Assembly (NCBI RefSeq): GCF_020829685.1
Contig: NZ_JAIVFR010000205.1
Location: 1-8,935 of the forward strand
Direction of reading: 5' to 3'
Origin: Nostoc sp. CHAB 5715
Lineage (GTDB): Bacteria > Cyanobacteriota > Cyanobacteriia > Cyanobacteriales > Nostocaceae
DNA: 8,935 nucleotides
The position numbers and the translations under genes were made by a program. Below, in pieces: positions 1-6,196 of this stretch. Numbering within the stretch: the stretch's first letter is position 1; each line of letters opens with the position of its first letter. The notes under the pieces were generated by a model, which saw only the letters and a program-made list of their open reading frames with translations, was not told the origin of the DNA and searched no databases.

Positions 1-133
1 GCGGGGTCGTGGCGAGTTCGGCGATCAGCCGCTCGGCGGGGGCCTGCCAACGGTCGCGGTCGGCCTGGACATAGGCGGTGGCCAGGGTCGCGGCATAGGC
101 ATTGTGATCGTTGGACCAGACGCGGAAGCCCTG
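1..133. other. High-GC foreign segment, probable chimeric join
   Basis: About 95 of the first 136 bases are G or C (~70%), against roughly 40% in the DNA that follows. The change is abrupt, somewhere between about 131 and 137. The minus-strand frame through it has almost exclusively G or C at third positions, typical of coding DNA from a high-GC alphaproteobacterium or similar organism. The encoded stretch (GFRVWSNDHNAYAATLATAY and onward) is not one I recognise. It interrupts tsaC, a normally essential gene. The simplest reading is an assembly or library chimera with a culture contaminant; a real insertion cannot be excluded from sequence alone. Confidence 0.75.
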
Positions 134-367
134 AAGTTCTTGCCAAACTTTATACTCATTCTCATCACCTTTAACATACAGCCACAAATCTTCAGCACTA
201 GCAGCCATCAAAATCAAAGGTTTGTCTTGACTGCGTTGCTTCGCTGCAAAAATTAATGCTGCTTTTTCTGGTATAGCTGCAAGCGCAGGAACAGTATCCG
301 TGGGAAAACTCACCAAAAGCCCAGCGCGTGCGCCAGCTATGAGATTTGTTAAAGAAACTTGTGTCAT
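2..367 (-). CDS. tsaC: L-threonylcarbamoyladenylate synthase (TsaC/Sua5/YrdC family), N-terminal part only, chimeric after ~codon 77
   Basis: The ATG is at 367 on the minus strand. The first ~77 codons read as a cyanobacterial YrdC-domain protein: residues 22-25 PTDT (usual family motif PTDTVYGL) and residues 43-45 KQR, the K-x-R motif that binds ATP and carbonate, followed by DKPLILM. The family makes threonylcarbamoyl-AMP from Thr, bicarbonate and ATP, the first step of t6A formation at A37 of ANN-decoding tRNAs; TsaD, encoded at 6196-7245, acts later in the same pathway. Family members are about 200 residues, so most of the domain is missing. After VWQE the reading frame stays open to the window edge but enters ~70% GC sequence with GC-rich third positions that no longer resembles TsaC. 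The gene lies downstream of prmC, 94 bp away, on the same strand. Identity of the first 77 residues is fairly sure; the rest is almost certainly not this gene. Confidence 0.8.
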   Translation of the reverse strand, partial: MTQVSLTNLIAGARAGLLVSFPTDTVPALAAIPEKAALIFAAKQRSQDKPLILMAASAEDLWLYVKGDENEYKVWQELQGFRVWSNDHNAYAATLATAYVQADRDRWQAPAERLIAELATTP

Positions 368-387
368 GTTTACAAAGTTAGGAGTAG

Positions 388-407
388 AGACGCGATTAAT
401 CGCGTCT
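388..407. repeat. 20-bp perfect palindrome, copy 1
   Basis: AGACGCGATTAATCGCGTCT is its own reverse complement. It lies between prmC and tsaC, flanked by GGAGTAG on the left and ACAGGAGTTAGGAGTG on the right, and is followed 26 bp later by a heptamer array. Identical cores occur at 5108-5127 and 7273-7292. Confidence 0.9.
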
Positions 408-433
408 ACAGGAGTTAGGAGTGAGGAATTGTC

Positions 434-468
434 ATAACTTATAACTCATAACTCATCACTCCTAACTT
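434..468. repeat. Heptamer array, ATAACTC type, overlapping the prmC stop
   Basis: Five 7-bp units: ATAACTT, ATAACTC, ATAACTC, ATCACTC, CTAACTT. The last unit covers the prmC stop codon (462-464) and the final Ser codon. This resembles the short tandemly repeated heptamers (STRR) known from heterocyst-forming cyanobacteria. The same motif on the opposite strand (GTTATGA) recurs at 5049 and 7314. Confidence 0.85.
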
Positions 469-1349
469 TTATAAGCCAGAGCAAAGCGTTCAATTCCAGC
501 TAAATCAGCGTGAATTTGAATTTTACAATAGCTACCTTGATTTTGTAAAAGTTCTCGCACTGCATCCGCCTGCCCTGCCATCATCTCAATTAACCACACG
601 CCACCAGGTTGCAAATAACTAGGGGAGATTTCTATCAAATGGCGAATGCAATCTAAGCCATCAGTGCCACCATCCAAAGCTAGATGTGGTTCATGGTTAA
701 CTACTTCTGGTTGCAGGGTAGGTAAGGTACTGGTGGGTATGTAAGGGGGGTTCGACACCATACCACTGAACTGACCTTTTAAGAATGTCAGTGGCTCCCA
801 CCAGGAACCTTGATAAAATTTAATCCGGTCACCAAAACCTAAATTACGGGCGTTGGTTTGGGCGATCGCTAAAGCTTCCAAACTGTAATCAACAGCATGA
901 ATTGTTGCTTTTTGCAATACATCTGCTAGTCCCAGTGCGATCGCTCCACTCCCAGTGCCTAAATCAGCCCAGTGTCCTGAAGCATTACTGGCAGATGCTA
1001 AAGCTAAATCAATTAAGAATTCTGTCTCTGGTCTGGGAATCAAAACCGCACTTGACACTGCAATTTGAAAGTTACGCCAAGGTGTAACTCCGGCAATATA
1101 CTGGACTGGTAAGCGGTCATTTAATCGCCTCTGCCACAAACGATCTAACTCTTCTAGAGGCAATTGCAGCTGAATTTGGGACCAGTTTTTAAAAGACTCC
1201 AAACGCAGTGTCAAACGGTCTAACCCAGCAACTTCTAAGAGCAGCCAATCTACCTCGGCTGGTGGGACATCAGTGGCGATCGCTGCTTGGTGAGCAGTAT
1301 TGCGCCACTGCCATAGTTGTAAACCAGATATCAGATATTTTTCCCCCAT
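462..1349 (-). CDS. prmC: Release factor glutamine methyltransferase PrmC (HemK)
   Basis: A 295-residue protein that N5-methylates the Gln of the GGQ motif in release factors RF1 and RF2, using S-adenosylmethionine, in the cytoplasm. Visible marks: a helical N-terminal domain (about 1-95) containing PVQYIAG at 81-87; LIPRPETE at 103-110; the SAM-binding motif I DLGTGSG at 129-135; an acidic residue after the second strand (HAVD, 151-154); and the diagnostic NPPY at 200-203, which holds the substrate glutamine. Length matches the family (about 280-300). An in-frame TGA lies two codons upstream, so this ATG is the first possible start; AAGG at 1357-1360 sits 7 nt before it. It begins 25 bp after tic22 on the same strand, so co-transcription is likely. 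The last 7 bp are part of a heptamer repeat array. Confidence 0.95.
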   Translation of the reverse strand: MGEKYLISGLQLWQWRNTAHQAAIATDVPPAEVDWLLLEVAGLDRLTLRLESFKNWSQIQLQLPLEELDRLWQRRLNDRLPVQYIAGVTPWRNFQIAVSSAVLIPRPETEFLIDLALASASNASGHWADLGTGSGAIALGLADVLQKATIHAVDYSLEALAIAQTNARNLGFGDRIKFYQGSWWEPLTFLKGQFSGMVSNPPYIPTSTLPTLQPEVVNHEPHLALDGGTDGLDCIRHLIEISPSYLQPGGVWLIEMMAGQADAVRELLQNQGSYCKIQIHADLAGIERFALAYKS

Positions 1350-1374
1350 GCCTCAACCTTGGAGTGCATAAGCG

Positions 1375-2190
1375 TTATTTTTTCGGAGCGGGTGCAGCAG
1401 GCTTGGCAGCTGGAGATTGATTCGGTGCAAGCGAGCGAATAAAATTGATCGACTCCCGCGATGGATAGAGAACAATTTTATTTATACTAGGGTCGGTACT
1501 GCTATTGAGAGCCTCCATAACACCGTACAAATCCACCACCTGAATTTCAGTGTTGGCTGCTTCCTTTGGCACAGCTTTTTTGAATTCGTCTAACAGAGCG
1601 GCTGCTTGCTCTTTCTCAAAAAAGAAAGGGATTAATCGCTCTTTGCCGTTGGGGACGGGAATCGTCAAATAGCTATTATCTTTCTTAAATTTGGGTACAA
1701 ATAAGGGAATACCATTAAATTGCTCCCCTTTTTTACCATTTTCATTCAGCATACTTATTGCCGAAGCTACCTGCTGTTGCGTTGGAACTAAAGTATAAAT
1801 TACAGAGTCTGATTTCTTTTTGCTTTCTTGGACTATTTTATAGTAGTCTGCCAAGGACAAAGGTCTTACCTGTAGTGTGCTTGCCAACTGGGGGTTTTCT
1901 TTTTTGAGCCGATTGTCAAGGAATTTTTGAGCATCTTGCTTGCTAATAAAAAATCCCACTTGAGAGATTGGCTTAGATTCGTTGTTCCTTGAAAGAACTA
2001 CAAATTCGCCTTTAGGATTGGTGAGCGTGAATACAGGTACTTCTTGGAGCTTTTTCACTACCTGATCTTGTGGTAATGCGATCGCCTCTTGATTGCCTAT
2101 TCCTGGTAGATTGCCTATTCCTGAAAGCCCTGTTAAAAATACAGTGCCAGCTATACCCAATGTTGCGCCCAAGCGAATAAATGATTTCAT
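1375..2190 (-). CDS. tic22: Tic22-like periplasmic protein
   Basis: A 271-residue exported protein related to chloroplast Tic22; the cyanobacterial family is periplasmic and has been linked to outer-membrane biogenesis (Anabaena Alr0114, from memory). The start at 2190 is preferred over an upstream in-frame ATG at 2205 because AGGAG (2196-2200) sits 5 nt before it and the protein then begins with a clean signal peptide: MKSFIRLG, a hydrophobic stretch to about residue 24, and a possible cleavage after AIA (36-38). The mature part has the family's VPVFTLTNPKGEFVVL-like opening, a two-halved alpha/beta layout and an Ala/Pro-rich Lys-ended tail (PAAKPAAPAPKK). An 18-bp tandem duplication (2091-2123) encodes GIGNLP followed by GIGNQE after the signal core. 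It is first in a presumed tic22-prmC-tsaC operon and has its own good promoter upstream. Confidence 0.88.
   Translation of the reverse strand: MKSFIRLGATLGIAGTVFLTGLSGIGNLPGIGNQEAIALPQDQVVKKLQEVPVFTLTNPKGEFVVLSRNNESKPISQVGFFISKQDAQKFLDNRLKKENPQLASTLQVRPLSLADYYKIVQESKKKSDSVIYTLVPTQQQVASAISMLNENGKKGEQFNGIPLFVPKFKKDNSYLTIPVPNGKERLIPFFFEKEQAAALLDEFKKAVPKEAANTEIQVVDLYGVMEALNSSTDPSINKIVLYPSRESINFIRSLAPNQSPAAKPAAPAPKK
2091..2123. repeat. 18-bp-period tandem repeat within tic22
   Basis: GATTGCCTATTCCTG occurs exactly at 2091-2105 and 2109-2123. In the tic22 frame it duplicates the peptide GIGN(L/Q) in the segment between the hydrophobic core and the presumed cleavage site. It keeps frame and probably lengthens the export region by six residues. 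Confidence 0.85.
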
Positions 2191-2262
2191 GATTGCTCCT
2201 CGCATGAATAGTCCAATTAATTAAACAAATGGTTGGATGTTGCACAGCACCAACTAGCTTTA

Positions 2263-2291
2263 GTTATATAGCAATCTATTTCAATTGTAAA
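2263..2291 (-). promoter_or_regulatory. Predicted sigma70-type promoter of tic22
   Basis: On the minus strand TTTACA (2291-2286) is separated by 17 bp from TATAAC (2268-2263); each matches the consensus at 5 of 6 positions. Expected transcription start near 2256, giving a leader of about 65 nt. It would drive tic22-prmC-tsaC. Predicted by pattern only. Confidence 0.5.
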
Positions 2292-2306
2292 AAATTCATT
2301 GTGCGC

Positions 2307-2332
2307 GTTGAGGTTAAGCGTTAACCGTCAAC
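2307..2332. promoter_or_regulatory. Interrupted palindrome upstream of the tic22 promoter (candidate operator)
   Basis: GTTGA-GGTTAA (2307-2317), a 3-bp centre GCG, then TTAACC-g-TCAAC (2321-2332). All bases pair except a single unpaired G. It ends about 15 bp upstream of the predicted -35 box, a usual place for an activator site. No regulator is assigned. Confidence 0.35.
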
Positions 2333-2654
2333 GGTCAAAATCCAATATTCCGCAACTATTTAGGCTTGCTATAGTAGCGTTTTGAAAAATCGACTGTGCT
2401 AAAGTTGTGTTTTTCTCGATTTCGTTTTGTTATTGACAACGAAATCCTGTAGATGCTTATTAGATGTCTTCTCAAACAGTCAAAAGTCTCTCTGTCTCTC
2501 AAACTTGGAGCTGATAAATGCCATTTTATCTGGCTTTCTCTAATATCGGTTGACGCTATTACTTAATCAATCGTTCCATCGTGTTTGCTTTAATATCTTC
2601 TCAAATCTATACAAAGCTTAGTGCCAGGAATATCTTACTGCTTAAAAGGGAAAT

Positions 2655-2696
2655 TTGCCTGTTAGGCTTCAACACTATAACAGGCAATTTGTTTTT
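2655..2696 (+). terminator. Intrinsic terminator-like hairpin
   Basis: TTGCCTGTTA (2655-2664) and TAACAGGCAA (2678-2687) form a 10-bp stem with a 13-nt loop, followed on the plus strand by TTTGTTTTT (2688-2696). No plus-strand gene lies upstream, so it may end an unannotated plus-strand RNA. The same stem could also end minus-strand read-through from the tRNA, although the minus-strand tail (ATTTCCCTTTT) is poorer. Confidence 0.6.
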
Positions 2697-2788
2697 ATCG
2701 GTAAAAATTTACAATTTAATTGCACATCTTATAAAGAAAGCTTGAGTCAATGTGCCTTAACTGTTAAGCATATTAATTATTTAAAAAA

Positions 2789-2862
2789 TCGGGATGACAG
2801 GATTTGAACCTGCGGCATCCTGCTCCCAAAGCAGGCGCGCTACCAAGCTGCGCTACATCCCG
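2789..2862 (-). tRNA. trnP-UGG: tRNA-Pro (anticodon UGG)
   Basis: Complete cloverleaf on the minus strand: acceptor stem CGGGATG/CATCCCG (7 bp), D stem GCGC/GCGC with loop AGCTTGGTA, anticodon stem CCTGC/GCAGG with loop TTTGGGA (anticodon TGG, bases 2828-2826), T stem GCAGG/CCTGT with one G-U pair and loop TTCAAAT. Discriminator base A at 2789; CCA is not encoded. Six T residues follow directly (2788-2783) and could act as part of a stop signal or processing site. It reads proline CCA and, by wobble, other CCN codons. Confidence 0.97.
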
Positions 2863-3162
2863 TTTCGACTTATCTGCTTCTTGTGGTTTGGTTTCTTATC
2901 CCATCAAAGCGATCGCGCTTTACCAAAAGCATTAAGGTAACTATATCACATCAGACCGCTTATGCCTAATCTTTTTTATCCTTTGCCAAAGACAAGATAG
3001 ATTACATTTTTACACTGATAAAGGTTTTTTGCCGACTTAGTTTTACAAGATATATACTTGCGGCTTCGTCGGCTCAAAAAAAGCAAAACCATATCAAAAT
3101 AATAGATTTTCACTATTTTACCTGATTTTCTTGTGTAAATCGGGTTTGATTTTGATTAAGCG
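2863..3162. other. 300-bp non-coding spacer between tRNA-Pro and the GNAT gene
   Basis: AT-rich, no open frame worth calling. Contents: the possible tRNA promoter, one HIP1 site, a wide inverted repeat GCCGAC (3031-3036)/GTCGGC (3068-3073) whose arms are flanked by T6 and A7 tracts, and a short hairpin CCTGATTT (3121-3128)/AAATCGGG (3137-3144) just downstream of the GNAT stop. Neither hairpin has a proper T-tract on the minus strand, so neither is called as a terminator. Confidence 0.55.
2940..2968 (-). promoter_or_regulatory. Possible promoter of tRNA-Pro
   Basis: On the minus strand TAGGCA (2968-2963), a 17-bp spacer and TATAGT (2945-2940). The -35 box matches only 4 of 6. The start would be near 2933, with a 70-nt leader containing a HIP1 site (2909-2916) inside the palindrome AAAGCG-ATCG-CGCTTT. 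Confidence 0.35.
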
Positions 3163-3756
<594 letters not shown>

Positions 3757-3953
3757 TCAGGAGTGTTGATTCACGTCTAACATAGCTACCCCATTTACTA
3801 CCTTTTACACTTAAATTTTTTCGGTTGTTGTCGGGATTTGCAATGGTAACAGCCAGTTAGGGCGTGTTTCACACCAATCATTTTCAACTTTAGCATTTTG
3901 TTGTAAAGGCTAGGAGAAATTCACCAAAAGGGTAAGGATATAAACAATTCAAA

Positions 3954-3993
3954 ATTCAAAACTTGTACTGAGCGTAGCCGAAGTATTCAAAAC
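3954..3993. repeat. ATTCAAAAC direct repeats flanking a 22-bp insert
   Basis: ATTCAAAAC occurs at 3954-3962 and again at 3985-3993. Between them lie 22 bp (3963-3984) beginning TTGTACTGAGCG and ending TAGCCGAAGT, which I recall as a common dispersed repeat in Nostoc-like genomes. The arrangement resembles an insertion into an ATTCAAAA tract with a duplicated flank, although the tract is itself repetitive, so the direct repeat may predate the insert. Confidence 0.65.
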
Positions 3994-4085
3994 AGGACTT
4001 ACGCAAACAATAGCCGAAACCCTTATTTTCACGTAGGGGCAATTCATGAATTGCCCCAAAGTGCGTGTACTTTTGCGTAAGTCCT
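3994..4085. mobile_element. MITE-like element 1, 92 bp
   Basis: Perfect 14-bp terminal inverted repeats: AGGACTTACGCAAA at 3994-4007 and TTTGCGTAAGTCCT at 4072-4085. No coding capacity. The same ends (TAGGACTTACGCA) bound the element at 8513-8651, but the interiors differ. A separate 22-bp perfect palindrome is embedded at 4036-4057. It looks like a non-autonomous element moved by a transposase encoded elsewhere; the TA at the outer ends of the second copy hints at a TA-targeting (IS630/Tc1-type) enzyme, which is inference. Confidence 0.75.
4036..4057. repeat. 22-bp perfect palindrome nested in MITE-like element 1
   Basis: The half-site GGGGCAATTCA is followed directly by its reverse complement TGAATTGCCCC. 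It starts after GTA, matching a dispersed Nostoc-type palindrome as I recall it. In RNA it would form an 11-bp stem with little or no loop. Confidence 0.85.
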
Positions 4086-4178
4086 ACAAAATTCAAAATG
4101 AAAAAACCTAATCCTGGCAATTGCTCGTATAGAGCTTAAATGCACGTTAGCTTAGGAGTGTATTGTATACAAGGGATT

Positions 4179-4213
4179 GGGCATGAGGCATGGGACATTG
4201 GACATTGGGTATT
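4179..4213. repeat. Heptamer array, GGRCATK type
   Basis: Five 7-bp units: GGGCATG, AGGCATG, GGACATT, GGACATT, GGGTATT. Related in sequence to the array at 6094-6135, with the same GGGCATA to GGGTATT drift. Confidence 0.75.
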
Positions 4214-4249
4214 GAGAACACTCTTCTCTTGTCCCCCTTGTCCTCCTTG

Positions 4250-4270
4250 TCCCCAGTCCCCAGTCCCCAG
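4250..4270. repeat. Heptamer array, TCCCCAG type
   Basis: Three exact 7-bp units TCCCCAG, with degenerate C-rich, 7-bp-phased sequence on both sides (about 4228-4290). It resembles the CCCCAGT class of cyanobacterial short tandem repeats and ends about 50 bp before the next start codon. Confidence 0.8.
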
Positions 4271-4323
4271 CCCCTAACACCCACCCCCCAGATGATGAAA
4301 GCAAGCGAGTCTTACCCTTAACA

Positions 4324-5043
4324 ATGGCTTCTGGTTTAAAATCTTCGACACTAGAACTCCTAAAACGCTTTAACCGAGCGTTTCCCCAGTTTTATGAACA
4401 ATTTGTCAGCAGTGAGATTCAACTGCAAAATTTGCGGCTAGCCTACCGTCTCTATAAAACTAGACGCGCTGTTATTGAGCTAAAACCTGAAGGTAGCAAA
4501 AGTGCCCTGCATTTTGCTTACCGCAACCAGTCTTTTCTTCTCAGCGATATTTTTGGTGTACTAGCAGCTTATGGGTTGACTATTCACGGTCTGAGTCTAT
4601 ACGGTCAGATCCGTCCACCAATGTTAGTTTTTATCAAACTGTTGGTATCTCGTGGTAGTAAAGCCTTGACCGAAAAAACCGCAGAAAATGTCTGTCGTGC
4701 TATTCGTGAAGCTTTAGGAGGTCGGTTTGAGGTAGAAGAGATGCTGGCAGTAGAATTCAATCTTGACACTGGCTTAGAGCAGGTACAAACTGAGTTCTAT
4801 GTCGATCCGGTCTTTCATCTCCCTGCTCTAATGATTGAAGCCGATAATCAACCAGGATTATTCTACAAAGTGATGTATGCCATCTGGCAGGAAGACCTGC
4901 TGGTAGTCAATGCAAATTTACTGGTTTGGCGCGGACGTACACGGCTAATTCTCTACTTGTTGGGGCCGAATGAAAGTCTTATTCCTGAATATCTAGGTCA
5001 CAAAATTGCTGAAGGGGTGCGACAGAGATTGCTGGATAAATGA
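4324..5043 (+). CDS. Conserved cyanobacterial protein of unknown role with two ACT-like segments
   Basis: A soluble 239-residue protein with no signal peptide or membrane segment. An N-terminal helical stretch (about 8-45) precedes two regions that look like ACT folds. The first (about 68-145) contains SFLLSDIFGVLAAYGLTIHG and a strand PPMLVFIKLLV. The second (about 166-236) contains LMIEADNQPGLFYKVMYAI, with D-N-Q-P-G-L as in the loop-helix of GlnD-type ACT domains, then VVNANLLV and TRLILYLLG. ACT pairs usually bind amino acids or other small ligands and regulate a partner; no catalytic domain is attached here, so it may be a stand-alone sensor. The ligand is unknown. The start has no visible Shine-Dalgarno and follows C-rich heptamers; no upstream in-frame start is better. 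A GTTATGA array begins 5 bp after the stop. Confidence 0.8.
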   Translation: MASGLKSSTLELLKRFNRAFPQFYEQFVSSEIQLQNLRLAYRLYKTRRAVIELKPEGSKSALHFAYRNQSFLLSDIFGVLAAYGLTIHGLSLYGQIRPPMLVFIKLLVSRGSKALTEKTAENVCRAIREALGGRFEVEEMLAVEFNLDTGLEQVQTEFYVDPVFHLPALMIEADNQPGLFYKVMYAIWQEDLLVVNANLLVWRGRTRLILYLLGPNESLIPEYLGHKIAEGVRQRLLDK

Positions 5044-5048
5044 AAAAA

Positions 5049-5076
5049 GTTATGAGTTATGAGTTATGAGTTAAAA
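5049..5076. repeat. Heptamer array, GTTATGA type, after the ACT-like gene
   Basis: Three exact units GTTATGA and a fourth GTTAAAA, starting 5 bp past the stop codon at 5043. This is the reverse complement class of the ATAACTC array at 434-468. The palindrome copy at 5108 lies 31 bp further on. Confidence 0.85.
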
Positions 5077-5107
5077 ATTAACGACTCTTCACTCCTCACT
5101 CCTGTAC

Positions 5108-5127
5108 AGACGCGATTAATCGCGTCT
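5108..5127. repeat. 20-bp perfect palindrome, copy 2
   Basis: Same AGACGCGATTAATCGCGTCT core as at 388 and 7273. Its flanks (ACTCCTGTAC before, CTCCTAACTC after) match copies 1 and 3 when those are reverse-complemented, so the repeat unit is longer than the palindrome and has an orientation. Confidence 0.9.
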
Positions 5128-5186
5128 CTCCTAACTCTTCGCACTCCGTATTTAGTCGCACCCACCCTTAGGGGTACGATATAAGT

Positions 5187-6104
5187 ATGGCAACTATCGA
5201 AATCTTGGGCGTTCCACACGCATACGAGCTAACGGCTCCCACTTCCTGCCCCCATGCTTTAGTATTTATCCACGGTTGGCTCAATAGCCGTGGATATTGG
5301 CAACCTGTAATTTCCCGTTTATCAGATGATTTGCAGTGCCTTTCCTATGATTTGCGGGGTTTTGGTGAATCCCAGTCTCAGGTAAAAACCGATTTTAGTC
5401 GGGCAGAAACGTCTTTGAGCCTGACGCCCATTTCCAGTAGTGCGCTTGGCTCAACAATCGATTCTCTTTATACTCCTGCTGCGTATGCTCAGGATTTAGC
5501 AATTCTCCTGAAACAGCTGAATATTAACAGTGCTTGGCTCATTGGTCACTCCTTGGGAGGCACGATCGCTCTTTGGGGAGCAGATCAAATACCTGAGTGT
5601 GTTAAGGGAGTCATCTGTATCAACGCTGGCGGTGGCATTTACCTCAAAGAAGCCTTTGAGCAGTTTCGCTCGGCGGGTCAGAAATTTTTGCAAGTCCGCC
5701 CGCGCTGGCTATCCCAAGTACCTTTAATTGATTTGCTGTTTACCAGAGCCAGTGTCGCTCGTCCTTTGGGACGCTATTGGGCACGTCAACGGGTAATAGA
5801 TTTTGTTGTGGCTGACCCAGAAGCGGCTCTGGGAACTCTGTTAGACTCCACAACCGAAGAAGAAATCAATCGTTTACCTGAACTAGTATCCCAATTGAAG
5901 CAACCAGTTTATTTTTTGGCTGGTGCCGAAGATAAGGTTATGGAACCCAAATATGTGCGCCATTTAGCTAGCTTTCACAGACTGTTCCAATATTGTGGTG
6001 ATAATGTTCTGGAAATTCCTAATTGCGGACACCTGGCTATGTTAGAACAGCCGGATGCAGTGGCTGATCACATTCGGTCAATAGTCAATAGTTATAGGGC
6101 ATAG
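5187..6104 (+). CDS. Alpha/beta hydrolase fold protein
   Basis: A 305-residue cytoplasmic hydrolase of the AB_hydrolase_1 type. The full catalytic set is visible: oxyanion region VFIHGW (26-31), nucleophile elbow GHSLGG with Ser122 (120-125), acid AGAEDKV with Asp249 (246-251), and NCGHLAMLEQP with His282 (279-289). D55-L-R-G-F-G-E61-S is the usual strand-4 loop. Between that loop and the helix AYAQDLAILLKQL (99-111) there is a Ser/Thr-rich stretch of about 30 residues (66-97), longer than usual. A cap region lies at about 150-235. Many enzymes share this fold (esterases, C-C hydrolases, haloperoxidases), so the substrate is unknown. AGGGG at 5170-5174 lies 12 nt before the ATG. The last codons and stop (SYRA, TAG) fall within an ATAGGGC heptamer array, so the C-terminus has been shaped by the repeat. 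It converges with tsaD. Confidence 0.9.
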   Translation: MATIEILGVPHAYELTAPTSCPHALVFIHGWLNSRGYWQPVISRLSDDLQCLSYDLRGFGESQSQVKTDFSRAETSLSLTPISSSALGSTIDSLYTPAAYAQDLAILLKQLNINSAWLIGHSLGGTIALWGADQIPECVKGVICINAGGGIYLKEAFEQFRSAGQKFLQVRPRWLSQVPLIDLLFTRASVARPLGRYWARQRVIDFVVADPEAALGTLLDSTTEEEINRLPELVSQLKQPVYFLAGAEDKVMEPKYVRHLASFHRLFQYCGDNVLEIPNCGHLAMLEQPDAVADHIRSIVNSYRA

Positions 6105-6135
6105 GGCATAGGGCATAGGGCATTGGGTATTGGAG
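6094..6135. repeat. Heptamer array, ATAGGGC type, containing the hydrolase stop
   Basis: Four exact units ATAGGGC (6094-6121), then ATTGGGT and ATTGGAG. The hydrolase stop codon TAG (6102-6104) is inside the second unit. Confidence 0.9.
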
Positions 6136-6161
6136 CAAACAGAAAGTTTTTCTCTCCTGAC

Positions 6162-6196
6162 CAATGACAAATGACAAATGACTAATGACAAATGAC
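6162..6196. repeat. Heptamer array, AAATGAC type, touching the tsaD stop
   Basis: Five units: CAATGAC, AAATGAC, AAATGAC, TAATGAC, AAATGAC. The last base is the first base of the tsaD stop codon (6196-6198, minus strand). With the ATAGGGC array it fills nearly all of the 91-bp convergent gap between the hydrolase and tsaD. Confidence 0.88.

Larger units (their letters stand above)
2191..2788. other. 598-bp non-coding spacer between tic22 and tRNA-Pro
   Basis: No convincing gene on either strand; the longest plus-strand ATG frames are tiny and lack a ribosome binding site. It holds the tic22 promoter and dyad (2263-2332), a hairpin-forming inverted repeat with GATTTCGTT at 2418-2426 and AACGAAATC at 2438-2446, a TTGACA box at 2433-2438, and a terminator-like hairpin at 2655-2696. 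Unlike most other spacers here it has no heptamer arrays or MITE-like elements. Confidence 0.7.

Noticed and set aside
902..1420. Plus-strand open frames opposite prmC and tic22
   Set aside because: They overlap well-supported minus-strand genes, show no family resemblance and have no ribosome binding sites.
2191..2205. Upstream ATG at 2205 as the tic22 start
   Set aside because: It would put the AGGAG site inside the gene and add MRGAI before an otherwise normal signal peptide; ATG at 2190 is better placed.
2012..2245. 77-codon minus-strand frame overlapping the start of tic22
   Set aside because: Alternate frame of tic22; the tic22 frame has the signal peptide, the AGGAG site and family similarity.
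2464..2514. Sixteen-codon plus-strand frame (MSSQTVKSLSVSQTWS)
   Set aside because: No Shine-Dalgarno and no recognisable features; not enough to call a small protein.
3031..3073. GCCGAC/GTCGGC inverted repeat with T and A tracts as a terminator
   Set aside because: The loop is 31 nt and the T-tract precedes rather than follows the stem on either strand.
4292..4321. Nine-codon upstream frame (MMKASESYP) ending 2 bp before the ACT-like gene
   Set aside because: Tempting as a leader peptide, but it has no ribosome binding site, lies at the edge of C-rich repeats and is short enough to be chance.
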